A DNA stretch of 64,000 bases from Acidobacteriaceae bacterium (lineage in GTDB: Bacteria > Acidobacteriota > Terriglobia > Bryobacterales > Bryobacteraceae), in the NCBI GenBank assembly GCA_019240405.1, contig JAFAYL010000021.1, positions 62,001 through 126,000 on the forward strand. Reading direction: 5' to 3'. The first letter of the stretch is position 1, and every line of letters begins with the position of its first letter. The position numbers and the translations under genes are program-made. This document shows positions 44,273 to 53,505 of this stretch, in pieces. The notes beneath the pieces were generated by a model that was not told where the DNA came from, ran no database searches, and saw only the letters and a list, made by a program, of their open reading frames with translations.

Positions 44273-46366
44273 TCATGAGCTTGCCACCAGACTTGTCAGC
44301 TCGGGTTTCTCTTCAATTCCTTCTGGAAGGCCGCTTGTCTTTGCGTAGCACCGGAGCACCTCGGCGACGCTCCAGGCCTGGGCGCAACAGCCTCGGGGAG
44401 TGAACGGCGGCTCCGCATCGAAGATTTCGCTGATCGACCCGACGCACGCCGAATGAAGGTGCTCTTTGAATCCATCAAGAAATCCGCGGGCTGTCTCGAG
44501 GTCTTCCGGATAGACTTTCAGCCAGGCGTCGATGAAGGGGCCGATGAGCCAAGCCCACACGGTGCCCTGATGGTAAGCTGCATCGCGCGCTCGGAGGTCC
44601 CCGTCGTATCGGGCCTTAAACTCCTTGTCGCCTGGCGCGAGCGATCGGAGACCAACGGGCGTGAGCAGTTTCTTTTTGGCTACTTGGAGCACGCTCTCCC
44701 AGCGGTCCTCATTTAATACCGGGTGTTCAAGAGAAATCGCGAACAATTGATTCGGCCGGCACGCGGGATCACGGCCGCCGCTCTCGCCCTCGATTACGTC
44801 GTAAAGGTAACCGCCATCCGCGTACCAGAATTTTTCGTTGAATGAGGCCTTCGCCCGGTCCGCGTGCTCTGCGAGCCCATTTGCTTCGTCCGTTCTCCCA
44901 CCGTCACGCAGCCAGCCCTCGAGGAGCCGCAATGCGTTGTACCAAAGCGCGTTGATCTCGACTGCTTTGCCGCGCCGCGGAGTGACGACCCAATCTCCTA
45001 CCTTCGCGTCCATCCAGGTGAGTTGATATCCTTCTTGCCCCTGTACTAGAAGTGCGTCGCTATGATCGACGTGAATGTTAAACAATGTTCCGCGAAGGTG
45101 GTGACCGACGATGTCCAGAAGATGCGATTCGAGTTGTTTCAGCAGGTGGAGATCGCCGGTGTTTTCAACATAGCGGTGGAGGGCGTGAAAAAACCATAGG
45201 GTGGCGTCAGCGGTGTGATAGAGGCCTTCTTTCTTTCCCTCAGGAAACATATTCGGGATGAGACCGTGGCGGATGTAATGAGCGAAGGTGCGGAGGATAT
45301 AACTTGCTTCGACTTGCCGCCCTGTCGTGAGGGTAAGGCCTTCGAGACTGATCATCGTGTCGCGACCCCAGTCGGTAAACCAGTGATAGCCGGCAATAAC
45401 GGTTCGAATTTCGTCTCCGGCTGCGCGAGCCCGCGCGGTGTCTTCCTGCCGGCCGACTGGAGCGATGACGAACTGATTCGCAGCCCAGATAAGCTCGTCG
45501 CGTGTTTCGCCGCCTGCGCCTGGAAATGCTTCCATCAGAAGCCGCCGTCTGCGATCGTGCTCCGCATCCCATGCTTGCGCCGGGGAAAGCGCCGACATCA
45601 CGTCCCAGTTTTCGGTTGACGCGATCAGATTTGCTTCGCGGCCGGGAGCAATTTCGGCGGTGAAGAATCCAGGACTCCACAGATCGCCCTTCCATATATA
45701 TCCGCGGCTTCGCTCGACCGCATACACAACGTCTCGGATGCAGGCGCACTCGACCGCTAAGCCTGCATGCTCTGCCATGATCATGATGCGAAGCGGCGGC
45801 AAGTCATTCGAGCTCTTGAAGAGCTCGTACTGGTGATCACGAACGGTGAAGCTATACGTTTCGACGGGCGTGTTCACCGGGGTTTCGTGCGCGCGCATAT
45901 TCACGGCTGGGCGAAGCTGCAATTTCCAAGAGGCCGAACCTGCGGAGATCCGGTAATTGACGTATGTCGTGTTCTGGCCGTGCGGAAGGAGGAGGCGCTT
46001 TTCCAGTGTCACGCCCTCGATTTCATAGGTCCAGACAGGAAGGCCGAGTTCCAAACCAAAGTGTGTCAGGTATTCGGAAGCGGCGAAGCCCTTATCATCT
46101 GCTTTCTGAAGGCCGTTCAGGGGAATGATGCGGCCATCCGGAAGCGCTACTTGCTCGAGGATGTCATTCAGCATCACGGTCCGCCCCAGCGGAGAAGGTA
46201 AAGCGGCAATCAAATAGCCGTGAAAGACACGCGTCAGGCTTCCGCCGATAGTGCCGGACGCATATCCGCCGAGGCCGTTCGTGACCAGCCACTCCGTCTC
46301 GTTCAAGTGTTTGGAATCGGACTCACTCAGCGGGGTCCGCGAGGCGTGCCGGAAAATATTTTTCAT
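44273..46366 (-). CDS. Glycogen debranching enzyme, amylo-alpha-1,6-glucosidase (GH133)
   Basis: A 697-residue enzyme with an N-terminal GDE domain starting TEWLVTNGLGGYASGTIGG and an (alpha/alpha)6 catalytic domain (about 285-670). The catalytic region has AGYHWFTDWGRDTMISLEGL, LTWMDAKVGDWVVTPRRGKAVEINALWYNAL and a late acid EIFDAEPPFTPRGC. It hydrolyses alpha-1,6 branch stubs of glycogen. Genes for TreZ follow upstream on the same strand (34-bp gap), pointing to a glycogen/trehalose unit. Confidence 0.93.
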   Translation of the reverse strand: MKNIFRHASRTPLSESDSKHLNETEWLVTNGLGGYASGTIGGSLTRVFHGYLIAALPSPLGRTVMLNDILEQVALPDGRIIPLNGLQKADDKGFAASEYLTHFGLELGLPVWTYEIEGVTLEKRLLLPHGQNTTYVNYRISAGSASWKLQLRPAVNMRAHETPVNTPVETYSFTVRDHQYELFKSSNDLPPLRIMIMAEHAGLAVECACIRDVVYAVERSRGYIWKGDLWSPGFFTAEIAPGREANLIASTENWDVMSALSPAQAWDAEHDRRRRLLMEAFPGAGGETRDELIWAANQFVIAPVGRQEDTARARAAGDEIRTVIAGYHWFTDWGRDTMISLEGLTLTTGRQVEASYILRTFAHYIRHGLIPNMFPEGKKEGLYHTADATLWFFHALHRYVENTGDLHLLKQLESHLLDIVGHHLRGTLFNIHVDHSDALLVQGQEGYQLTWMDAKVGDWVVTPRRGKAVEINALWYNALRLLEGWLRDGGRTDEANGLAEHADRAKASFNEKFWYADGGYLYDVIEGESGGRDPACRPNQLFAISLEHPVLNEDRWESVLQVAKKKLLTPVGLRSLAPGDKEFKARYDGDLRARDAAYHQGTVWAWLIGPFIDAWLKVYPEDLETARGFLDGFKEHLHSACVGSISEIFDAEPPFTPRGCCAQAWSVAEVLRCYAKTSGLPEGIEEKPELTSLVASS

Positions 46367-46399
46367 TATTGAGGTAGTGAATCGCGAAACAGGAAATTT

Positions 46400-48289
46400 C
46401 TAGTCTTCGAGGAGCCGAGGTTTCAGAAACACGGCCGCCTGCCCAGGGATAATCCAATTCTCGTGAGTATCGAGGAGTGCGGTTCCGCAGCCGCCGTACG
46501 GAGGATCCTCGGAAGACCACACCTTCACCCACTCCATAGACGCCGGAGGAGCCAATAATGGTTCGGGCGCAGGATTGAAATTCAGATCGATTCCCAGATT
46601 GATGAGGAGCAAGCGGTCTTGCTCGTAAGTTGGCGAAAAGAATCGGACAACGAAACACTGCGGCGAAAGAACCGCGCCATCAATGCCATCGGCGCCTTGC
46701 CGCGAAAGGATCGGGTCCTCGCGCCTCAGCCGCAAAAGGTCGCGATGCAATGCGTAGATGTCCGCGTGTCGCTCCACTTCGGAAAAATCGAGCTTGCATC
46801 TTTCGAATGTTTCGGGGACGTGAGGATCGGCAAAGCATTTCTGCATTTCGGGGAGGGTGAACGAGCGCCATTGCCCCAAGAATTCCAAACGCCCGGTCTT
46901 AATTAGTTGCGCCAAATCGGGTTTATGGTCGGCAAAGAACAGGAACGGACTGGAGGCTCCAAACTCCTGGCCTTGAAAAAGCATCGGAGTTGCGGGCGCG
47001 AGGAGGGTGAGAGCCGTGATGGCTTTGAACATTCCTGGAGAAGTCAGTTTGTCGATTCGCAAACCCCGGGCTGAATTTGCGACCTGATCGTGATTTTGAA
47101 TGAAATTGATCATTGCGGGCCGGGGCAGTCCGAAGGCCGGGGAGCCGCGCCGCTTTTTTTGCCAGCTATACCATTGGCCCTGAAACAGGTAACCGTGCTT
47201 GATGCTCGATAGGAGCTCCTGCGCCGTCCCGCGGTAATCGTTGTAGTAGGCGTCGACCTTGCCGGTGAGAGCGACCATCGCGGTGTGATGAAAATCGTCG
47301 TTCCAAAGCGCGTCGAGACCGTAGCCGGCGGCATCGGTGGGTTTGATCAAGCGCGTGTTTTGCGGTTCGTTCTCGGCGACCAGAAGGATTGATCTCTCGC
47401 CCGCGGCCCGCCGCACAGCACCACTAATTTCGGCGAGGATGTGCGAGTCGGAATCGTCGTGAATGTCTTGCGTGGCATCTAAGCGCAAGCCGTCGAGATG
47501 AAATTCCCGGATCCAATATGCCGCGTTTTCGCGAAAGAACTCGCGCACAGGGCCGGACTCTTCGCCATCAAAGTTGATTGCTTCGCCCCAATCGGTCTTG
47601 TGGCGCTTGGTGAAATAGAACGGCGAAAATTTGGTCAGGTAGTTGCCGTCCGGACCGAGGTGATTGTAGACGACATCGAGAATGACTCCGATCCCGAGCG
47701 CGTGCGCGCGGTCAACGAAAAGCCGCATGTCATTCGGGACGCCGTAGATGGAAGCGGGCGCGTAGAGCTGCACGCCGTCGTAACCCCAGCCGAATTTGCC
47801 AGGGAAATTGGCAACGGGAAGTACTTCGACTGACGTGATGCCTGTGTCGCGCAAGTACTCCAGCTTTTCTGCCGCGCTGAGCCAGGTACCACCCGCTGTA
47901 AAGGTGCCGAGGTGCAGCTCGTATATGATTTGGCCTGGCAGCTTGATGCCCGGCCAATCGCGATCCGACCAACGAAACGCGGCGGGATCGACAACCTCCG
48001 ACCAGCCGTGGGGACCCTTGGGTTGATAGCGCGAGGCGGGATCAGGATAAGCCTCGCCAGCCTCGAGCTCGAATTTGTAGCGTGATCCGGGACCGGCACC
48101 GGCGATGAACCCTGAGAAGTATCCGTTCCCCTCGTTATCCAAATCGCGCTTTGCGGACCGGCCTTCGAAAACGACTTTGACGATTCTATGCTGAGGCGCC
48201 CAAACGCGAAAATGAGCTCCGCCTCGTTCCGCTTCAACTTCAGCGCCTACGGGCGTGCATCGAGTGAGGGAGGGAAGAGCGGCCGCCAT
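46400..48289 (-). CDS. treZ: Malto-oligosyltrehalose trehalohydrolase TreZ
   Basis: A 629-residue GH13 enzyme that releases trehalose from malto-oligosyltrehalose. An N-terminal CBM48-like domain (about 10-90, FRVWAPQHRIVKVVFEG) precedes the barrel. Catalytic blocks are DVVYNHLGPDGN, DGLRLDATQDI (nucleophile Asp), LLVAENEPQN (acid Glu) and IQNHDQVANSARG. The IQNHDQ..N form and the SPAF insert favour TreZ over GlgB. ATG 48289 is the likeliest start, since the longer frame overlaps the upstream gene. TreY, its partner, is not in the window. Confidence 0.92.
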   Translation of the reverse strand: MAAALPSLTRCTPVGAEVEAERGGAHFRVWAPQHRIVKVVFEGRSAKRDLDNEGNGYFSGFIAGAGPGSRYKFELEAGEAYPDPASRYQPKGPHGWSEVVDPAAFRWSDRDWPGIKLPGQIIYELHLGTFTAGGTWLSAAEKLEYLRDTGITSVEVLPVANFPGKFGWGYDGVQLYAPASIYGVPNDMRLFVDRAHALGIGVILDVVYNHLGPDGNYLTKFSPFYFTKRHKTDWGEAINFDGEESGPVREFFRENAAYWIREFHLDGLRLDATQDIHDDSDSHILAEISGAVRRAAGERSILLVAENEPQNTRLIKPTDAAGYGLDALWNDDFHHTAMVALTGKVDAYYNDYRGTAQELLSSIKHGYLFQGQWYSWQKKRRGSPAFGLPRPAMINFIQNHDQVANSARGLRIDKLTSPGMFKAITALTLLAPATPMLFQGQEFGASSPFLFFADHKPDLAQLIKTGRLEFLGQWRSFTLPEMQKCFADPHVPETFERCKLDFSEVERHADIYALHRDLLRLRREDPILSRQGADGIDGAVLSPQCFVVRFFSPTYEQDRLLLINLGIDLNFNPAPEPLLAPPASMEWVKVWSSEDPPYGGCGTALLDTHENWIIPGQAAVFLKPRLLED

Positions 48290-48305
48290 CAATTCGTTTT
48301 GTTGA

Positions 48306-49082
48306 CTACTTTCCGGACCAGCACGCAACGCGTTTTTCGAGAAACGCCGAAATTCCCTCTTGCGCGTCGCCGGCCAGAGCGTTTGTAGTCATGACCTCCT
48401 TCGCGTAGGAGTAGGCTTTCGGCTGGTCGAGATCGATCTGGGTATAGTATGCCTGTTTTCCGATGCTGACCGTTAACGGGCTCGCTTGCGCAATGCGGGC
48501 GGCGAGCTTGCGCGTGGTGGGTTTCAGCTCAGACGCAGAAACTACGTCGTTGATCAAGCCCCACCCGGCTGCAGTTCGCGCGTCGATCGCTTCACCGGTG
48601 AGCAGCATGTGCAAGGCGCGCTTACGTCCGACAGCTCGGCTAAGCGCGACCATCGGGGTGGTGCAGAAGAGGCCGATGCGAACGCCGGGAGTCGCAAAGC
48701 TTGCCTGCTCGGAGGCGATTGCCAAATCGCAGCTTGCAACGAGCTGGCATCCGGCGGCTGTCGCCGTTCCTTGCACCTCTGCAATGACGGGCTGAGGAAT
48801 CGATTGAATCTTCAGCATGAGATCGGAGCAGACGTCGAAGAGCCGGCGGTAATCGCTGACCGAGCGGTCGACCATTTCGCTCAAATCGTGCCCGGAGCAA
48901 AACACGCTTCCCGCTGCGGCGAGAATGACGGTCTGTGCGTTGCGATTGCGCTCGATTTCTTCGAGACAGCCGATCAGCTCAAGCATGAGATCTAGCGAGA
49001 GCGCGTTGCGGCGATTCGGGCGATTCAGCGTCAGGATTGCCGTGGTGCCTTCGTACTCAAGCGACAGATTTTGGTTTGGCAT
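48306..49082 (-). CDS. Enoyl-CoA hydratase/isomerase family protein
   Basis: A 258-residue crotonase-fold protein. The oxyanion blocks are VFCSGHDLSEM and GTATAAGCQLVASCDLAIAS. At the position of the second catalytic glutamate of true hydratases it has VRIGLFCTTP where mitochondrial enzymes have E, so it belongs to the ECHDC3-like branch with uncertain substrate. ATG 49082 has a near-perfect AAGGAGG 7 bp upstream. It overlaps nothing and reads into treZ after 16 bp. Confidence 0.9.
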   Translation of the reverse strand: MPNQNLSLEYEGTTAILTLNRPNRRNALSLDLMLELIGCLEEIERNRNAQTVILAAAGSVFCSGHDLSEMVDRSVSDYRRLFDVCSDLMLKIQSIPQPVIAEVQGTATAAGCQLVASCDLAIASEQASFATPGVRIGLFCTTPMVALSRAVGRKRALHMLLTGEAIDARTAAGWGLINDVVSASELKPTTRKLAARIAQASPLTVSIGKQAYYTQIDLDQPKAYSYAKEVMTTNALAGDAQEGISAFLEKRVACWSGK

Positions 49083-49121
49083 TATGCGCCTCCTTGGCCT
49101 GTACACTTTTAGTGAATCACT

Positions 49122-49622
49122 GTGGGACCTGAAAATTCAGAGCGACGCATACAACTGCTCGATTCGCGCCTGTTCGAAAGCCTTGTCGAACGAGCGCGGA
49201 AATCTCCGCGGCTGCGGACCAATTACAATTTTCACCGCACGATGGAGGATAATCCGCATCGATTTTTGAACGTGATGGCGAAGGGGACGTACGTGACTCC
49301 GCACCGGCATCTCGATCCGCCAAAATCGGAAGCGTTCCTGGTGCTGAGCGGGGAGATGGCGTTTTTCGCGTTCGACGACCGAGGGCAGATCACCGAAACT
49401 CATGTGCTGGGCCGCGATCCGATGGGGATCGACATTCAGCCGGGAGTTTGGCACACCTTGGCTGTTATCAGCGAGTACGCGGTTTGCTATGAAGTGAAGC
49501 CGGGGCCTTATTCGGTAGCGAATGATAAGGATTTTGCGCCGTGGGCGCCGAGGGAGGGCGATCCGAGCGCGGCGGAGTATCTGGATTGGTTGATTGAGCA
49601 AGTGGGGAAGGCAGCGGTGTAG
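49122..49622 (+). CDS. WbuC-type cupin metalloprotein
   Basis: A 166-residue protein with the WbuC fold: FESLVERARKSPRLRTNYNFHRTMEDNPHRFLNVMAKGTYVTPHRH and LVLSGEMAFFAFDDRGQI. The HRH and the downstream Glu/His (KSEAF, PGVWHTL) are the cupin metal ligands. Family members are linked to LPS/O-antigen loci, but no such genes are here. Start GTG 49122 near the divergent enoyl-CoA hydratase gene. Its last 115 bp overlap the convergent gene at 49508. Confidence 0.88.
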   Translation: MGPENSERRIQLLDSRLFESLVERARKSPRLRTNYNFHRTMEDNPHRFLNVMAKGTYVTPHRHLDPPKSEAFLVLSGEMAFFAFDDRGQITETHVLGRDPMGIDIQPGVWHTLAVISEYAVCYEVKPGPYSVANDKDFAPWAPREGDPSAAEYLDWLIEQVGKAAV

Positions 49623-50419
49623 GTTGCTTCCAGCGCATTGCCGGTGCTTGTTCGCGAAACGAACCCATTGGCCGGCGGATTTTGACGGACGAACTGGCGA
49701 TCCTGCGAAACGAAGCCAAGTTCGTTCCGGCGACGCTCTTTTTGCAAGCGGGACAGTGTGGCGAGAGCCCTGTGAAAGGCGCGTTCGTGGGTCGTTTGGT
49801 AGCGGATTAGTAAGGATAAGCGGGCATGCTCAACGCGTACAACGGGCACCAAACACCCTGTGCGCTCGTCATCGAGGCAGCTTTCAGTGAAACATTCGTT
49901 CTGAAGGCGAATGGCGCGTTGGGTGAGCCACCAGGATTGGGCCATTTCGTGAATCAAAAGCTGTTCGGTCTGAGTGGCGGGCGGGTGCTCTTCGAGGAGG
50001 GCGTGCTCGAGCGCGTCGAAATCGGCGGGGTCTTCGCCCGGGATGATCAGAGTGCCGCTGGCGAGACCATGCTTGAGGGAATTACGAGACGAAGCCAATT
50101 TTCCGGTGGCGCTAGTCGGGCCGGAAGAGCGCTGGGCGTTCTGGCGGTTGGCGGCGAGTCGGGCGGGGGAGACGGCGGGTGCAGCGCTGGGTGATCCGTC
50201 GCGAAGCTCGGTGGGGGGATTATCTAGCGGGCCGGGCGACGATGCCGCGGCCTCTACGAGATTCGGAGCCAGATCTTCGATGGTGGTTGAAAAAACGAAC
50301 CCATTTGAGGGTTGGGCAGCATTGCGCTCCGCGTGATCGATTTCTTTCATTTTTCTCTCCAGTTTCCGTTGCCGGCGCTCGGCGGCGCGGCGAAGATTGC
50401 GTGCTTGACGAGTGGACAT
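49508..50419 (-). CDS. Acidobacterial hypothetical protein of the 'LAANRQNAQRSSGPTS' type
   Basis: A 303-residue protein with a basic, RNA-binding-like N-terminus (MSTRQARNLRRAAERRQRKLERK), a disordered region, and the block SPARLAANRQNAQRSSGPTSAT...SSRNSLKHGL (about 100-140). I know this block as recurring in acidobacterial proteins of unknown function. A helical segment LLIRYQTTHERAFHRALATL follows. ATG 50419 has GGAGGA 6 bp before it. The tail after about residue 265 overlaps the WbuC gene on the opposite strand by 115 bp and is less typical, suggesting read-on past a lost stop. Confidence 0.7.
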   Translation of the reverse strand: MSTRQARNLRRAAERRQRKLERKMKEIDHAERNAAQPSNGFVFSTTIEDLAPNLVEAAASSPGPLDNPPTELRDGSPSAAPAVSPARLAANRQNAQRSSGPTSATGKLASSRNSLKHGLASGTLIIPGEDPADFDALEHALLEEHPPATQTEQLLIHEMAQSWWLTQRAIRLQNECFTESCLDDERTGCLVPVVRVEHARLSLLIRYQTTHERAFHRALATLSRLQKERRRNELGFVSQDRQFVRQNPPANGFVSRTSTGNALEATYTAAFPTCSINQSRYSAALGSPSLGAHGAKSLSFATE

Positions 50420-50586
50420 CGAGTTTCCTCCAAAAAGAAATGGGCAAGAGCGGCGAAGAGCCGTCCTGCCCGGTTCGAGGCTAACACGAGCCTCCAAAGA
50501 AGCGAGCCGAGCGGGGCAAGAGAGTGCTTTGTAAGTTGCTCAGGCTTTTGAAGAAACGAGATATTTTCGAAGATTGTGACCGGGAA

Positions 50587-50607
50587 TGTACGAAAGTTTT
50601 GTACAAT
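50587..50607 (+). promoter_or_regulatory. Putative phd operator with two TGTAC boxes and a -10
   Basis: TGTAC boxes at 50587-50591 and 50600-50604 are 13 bp apart; the second is part of the perfect palindrome TTGTACAA (50599-50606). TGTACA is the core hexamer bound by YefM of E. coli, a relative of Phd. TACAAT (50602-50607) is a good -10 ending 7 bp before the antitoxin ATG, so repressor and polymerase would compete. Confidence 0.5.
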
Positions 50608-50614
50608 AAGAACC

Positions 50615-50845
50615 ATGAGGGAGTATACAGCCTCGGAAGCGCGGGAGCGCTTCGCGGAAGTTTTACAGGCGGTCGAGCAAGGGAATGATGTTGCGATTAC
50701 GAAGCATGGCAAACCCGTGGCGAGAATTACGCGCGTTGAACATGCACAGATACCGGCGCGGGGGTGGGCCACGAAAGAGGGCTGGTCAGTTACGATGAGC
50801 GATGATTTCAACGCTGTCCCCGAAGAGTTCGAAGATTACACCTAA
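50615..50845 (+). CDS. Phd/YefM-type antitoxin
   Basis: A 76-residue antitoxin. The N-terminal DNA-binding part reads MREYTASEARERFAEVLQAVEQGNDVAITKHGKPVARITRV, the standard Phd/YefM fold, and the tail SVTMSDDFNAVPEEFEDY is the toxin-binding peptide. ATG 50615 lies immediately behind the TGTACA boxes with no ribosome binding site, so it may be translated from a leaderless message. It is directly followed by the PIN toxin at the next base. Confidence 0.85.
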   Translation: MREYTASEARERFAEVLQAVEQGNDVAITKHGKPVARITRVEHAQIPARGWATKEGWSVTMSDDFNAVPEEFEDYT

Positions 50846-51235
50846 TTGCTTCTCGACACGCAGGTTCTCGTCTGGCATGCAGTGGGCTCCAAGGGCCTAA
50901 GCCGGAGAGCTGCTGATGTCATTCACCGAGGGGGGAATCACTACAGTCATGCCACGCTGTGGGAATTGGCGATCAAAAGTGCATTGCAGAAAGTACACCT
51001 GATCCTTGATGGAGAGCGCAGAACAGCTCGGGATTTCATGCTGGCGATCGCAGCGCGACTCCAACTCGCACCTCTTCCCATAGAGTTCGACGATATTTCA
51101 GCGGTGGAGTTGCTGCCCTGGTACCATCGGGACCCGTTTGACCGTCTTTTAGCCGTCCAGGCGAGACGCCGTGGGATGCCGATCGTCTCTTCCGACCCGG
51201 TCTTCGAAGATTATGGCGTGAAACGTATTTGGTGA
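50846..51235 (+). CDS. vapC: VapC-type PIN-domain toxin paired with Phd
   Basis: A 129-residue PIN nuclease. The acidic residues are in place: D4 (LLDTQVLVW), E42 (WELAIKS), D100 (RDPFDRLLAVQA) and D116 (SSDPVF). The TTG start follows the antitoxin TAA at once, so translation is coupled. It belongs to the common Phd-PIN pairing. Ribonuclease target unknown. Confidence 0.85.
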   Translation: MLLDTQVLVWHAVGSKGLSRRAADVIHRGGNHYSHATLWELAIKSALQKVHLILDGERRTARDFMLAIAARLQLAPLPIEFDDISAVELLPWYHRDPFDRLLAVQARRRGMPIVSSDPVFEDYGVKRIW

Positions 51236-51337
51236 GATCGGATTCAGACGGGAAACGAATTCAGTAACTCCGACTAGTGATCTTCAGCGCGGACAAGTGA
51301 CTCGTCCGCGCCTTAGATACGTTAAGCTGAAGCAACC

Positions 51338-52201
51338 ATGCAGATGATTCGCCGGACACGCGTGTTGCTCGCAAGGATTACTAAGAAAACGGAGTGCGCA
51401 CAAGTCGCAAAACGGAGTCGAAGCGGTCTTGCAGAGTGGACAGTTACGATCCTTCTGCTTCTTTTTGGGACTACGACGCTTTGCCAAGCTTTTGTCATAC
51501 CTACAGGCTCTATGGAAGATACGCTTTTGGTTGGTGATCATCTTCTCGTCGATAAGCTTGCCTATGCGCCTGCCGGACCGATCGGCCGGTATTTGCTTCC
51601 CTATGAGGAGCCTAAGCACGGCGACATAATCGTGTTCCGCTATCCGCCGGATATCAGCAAAAGTCTGGTTAAACGGTTGATCGGACTGCCGGGCGATCGG
51701 ATAAAGATCACGGACGGCATTGTCTACCGGAACGGAATCAGACTTAACGAACCGTACGTGTATCACAAATACGCGTACAACCCGAGGCTTGATAATTTCC
51801 CTTGGCAATGCTGCCACCCTGGGAAAGAACAAACTGCACTCGAGGCGCAGGAGCAAATGCTCAGTCAGAACGTTGTGTCCGGAGAAGTGATTGTGCCCGC
51901 GAATGAGTATTTCGCTATGGGCGATAACAGGGATAACTCGTCCGATAGCCGCTATTGGGGCTTTATCCCGCGCGACAACATTACCGGCAAGCCGTTCATC
52001 ATTTACTGGTCATACCGGGCATCCACAGAGGACCTGATGGGCGATTCGGCGGGGTCGATGATCTCGCATTTTGTCGATCTCGGCCAGCACTTTTTCACGC
52101 GAACGAGGTGGGAACGCACGTTCAAGCTCGTACACGGCTTCCCTGATTCTGAGTTGCCGCGTGAACCGCTTCCGTTAAATCCTGGAAATCCAGAGCCCTG
52201 A
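51338..52201 (+). CDS. lepB: Signal peptidase I
   Basis: A 287-residue type I signal peptidase. A membrane anchor (WTVTILLLLFGTTTLCQAFVIP, about 33-54) precedes the catalytic serine box PTGSMEDTLLVGD and the lysine box KRLIGLPGDRI; the C-terminal signature is GDNRDNSSDSRYWG. A larger insertion between boxes (about 120-180, with CCHPGKEQ) is an acidobacterial trait. It cleaves exported proteins on the outer face. ATG 51338 is 102 bp after the PIN toxin. Confidence 0.96.
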   Translation: MQMIRRTRVLLARITKKTECAQVAKRSRSGLAEWTVTILLLLFGTTTLCQAFVIPTGSMEDTLLVGDHLLVDKLAYAPAGPIGRYLLPYEEPKHGDIIVFRYPPDISKSLVKRLIGLPGDRIKITDGIVYRNGIRLNEPYVYHKYAYNPRLDNFPWQCCHPGKEQTALEAQEQMLSQNVVSGEVIVPANEYFAMGDNRDNSSDSRYWGFIPRDNITGKPFIIYWSYRASTEDLMGDSAGSMISHFVDLGQHFFTRTRWERTFKLVHGFPDSELPREPLPLNPGNPEP

Positions 52202-52392
52202 TAATCGGCATCAACTTTCGCCTTCGACGGTGTTTTCGAACGCGCTTGATGCGTAAATGGATTCGATGCTGTTGAAAAACTAGGGGTCCGCTTTACGGCG
52301 GGCCTACTCTCTTGGGATGTCCCGCGGAGCAGCGGCTTCATCATTAATAAATGCGAAGTCGCCGCAGAGTTTGGTCGGTTTTGAGGTTGCCC

Positions 52393-53406
52393 ATGAGAGT
52401 TCTTGGTGCTCTTTTGGCGACAGTCGTTGTTCTTGGCGGAATTGGCGCGATCTATCAGAGCGTTGGCTATTGGCTCGACAGTCGGCGCTTTCCTCAGCGC
52501 GGTCGCTCTTTTTGGGTCGAATCCATCAAGCTGAATCTAAACTGCACTGGGGAGGGAGGTCCGCTAGTAGTTCTGGATAGCGGTCTGGGAGGTTCTTCGT
52601 TGGACTGGCTACGTGTTCAGCGGGGAATTGCGAAGTTCACACGCGTCTGTTCGTACGATCGTGCTGGCTATGGCTGGAGCGATCCATCCCCGATGCCAAG
52701 AACAAGTCTGCAAATTGCTACAGAGCTGAGGGAACTTTTAGCGTCAGCAGAAGAGCGAGGGCCTTACCTGCTCGTGGGTCATTCTTTTGGAGGCTATAAC
52801 GTTCGCATGTTTGCCAAGCTTTACCCGTCCGATGTTGCGGGCATGGTGTTAGTCGATGCTGAACACCCCGATGAAGAAATGAGGCAGAAGCGGTTGCAGG
52901 ATGCACTGCCCGCCCTTGTCAAAAAAAGCATAGAGAATAATGAGGAGCGAACGAAAGTTTGGGATCGAATCACTCAGCCGATCAAGTTGTACTTGGGCGT
53001 TGATCGTTTGAAAGTAGCGCTGGGCGGAGTATACTCTCCGAGCTTTCCAAGGGACTTTCAAGAAGAGATCCTGTTCCTGGAGCAGCAACCGAAATACATC
53101 AAAGCTGTCGAAGCCGAAGACAAGCTGGATGACCAGAGCGCGGCGCAAGTCAGAGCCGCTGGAAGCCTAGGTGATCGACCTTTGATCGTGCTTACCGCAG
53201 GAATACCATATGCCGGTGATCCGAGCGATACTGTACTCACCGAAGCTCAGAAAAAGAGTCGCGACAATCTTTGGATTAGCGAATTGCAAACTCAATATGC
53301 CCACCTTTCTAGTAGGGGCAAGCAGGTCGTTGTGGGCGATAGCAGTCACGAAATGGTCGCCGCCGTTCGGGAGGTTTGGGGACTGGTCGACTTGCACAGC
53401 CCGTGA
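52393..53406 (+). CDS. Alpha/beta hydrolase, membrane-anchored
   Basis: A 337-residue hydrolase. An N-terminal hydrophobic segment (VLGALLATVVVLGGIGAIY) near 2-21 is an uncleaved anchor or signal. The alpha/beta core has the oxyanion motif VVLDSGLGGSSLDW, the nucleophile elbow GHSFGGYNVRM and the catalytic DAEHP and late SSHEMVAAV (His). Such proteins act on small esters or amides; no substrate is clear. ATG 52393 follows TGAGG by 7 bp. The longer frame from 52351 has no ribosome binding site. Confidence 0.82.
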   Translation: MRVLGALLATVVVLGGIGAIYQSVGYWLDSRRFPQRGRSFWVESIKLNLNCTGEGGPLVVLDSGLGGSSLDWLRVQRGIAKFTRVCSYDRAGYGWSDPSPMPRTSLQIATELRELLASAEERGPYLLVGHSFGGYNVRMFAKLYPSDVAGMVLVDAEHPDEEMRQKRLQDALPALVKKSIENNEERTKVWDRITQPIKLYLGVDRLKVALGGVYSPSFPRDFQEEILFLEQQPKYIKAVEAEDKLDDQSAAQVRAAGSLGDRPLIVLTAGIPYAGDPSDTVLTEAQKKSRDNLWISELQTQYAHLSSRGKQVVVGDSSHEMVAAVREVWGLVDLHSP

Positions 53407-53505
53407 AGTAAAAGGGCGGTTTCTAAACAATTATTAGGTGTTACGTTTGCGGTGACTTTCAATGCTTCTCGTCGTCATAGCATTGACTACGTTTTTGCAA
53501 CCGTG

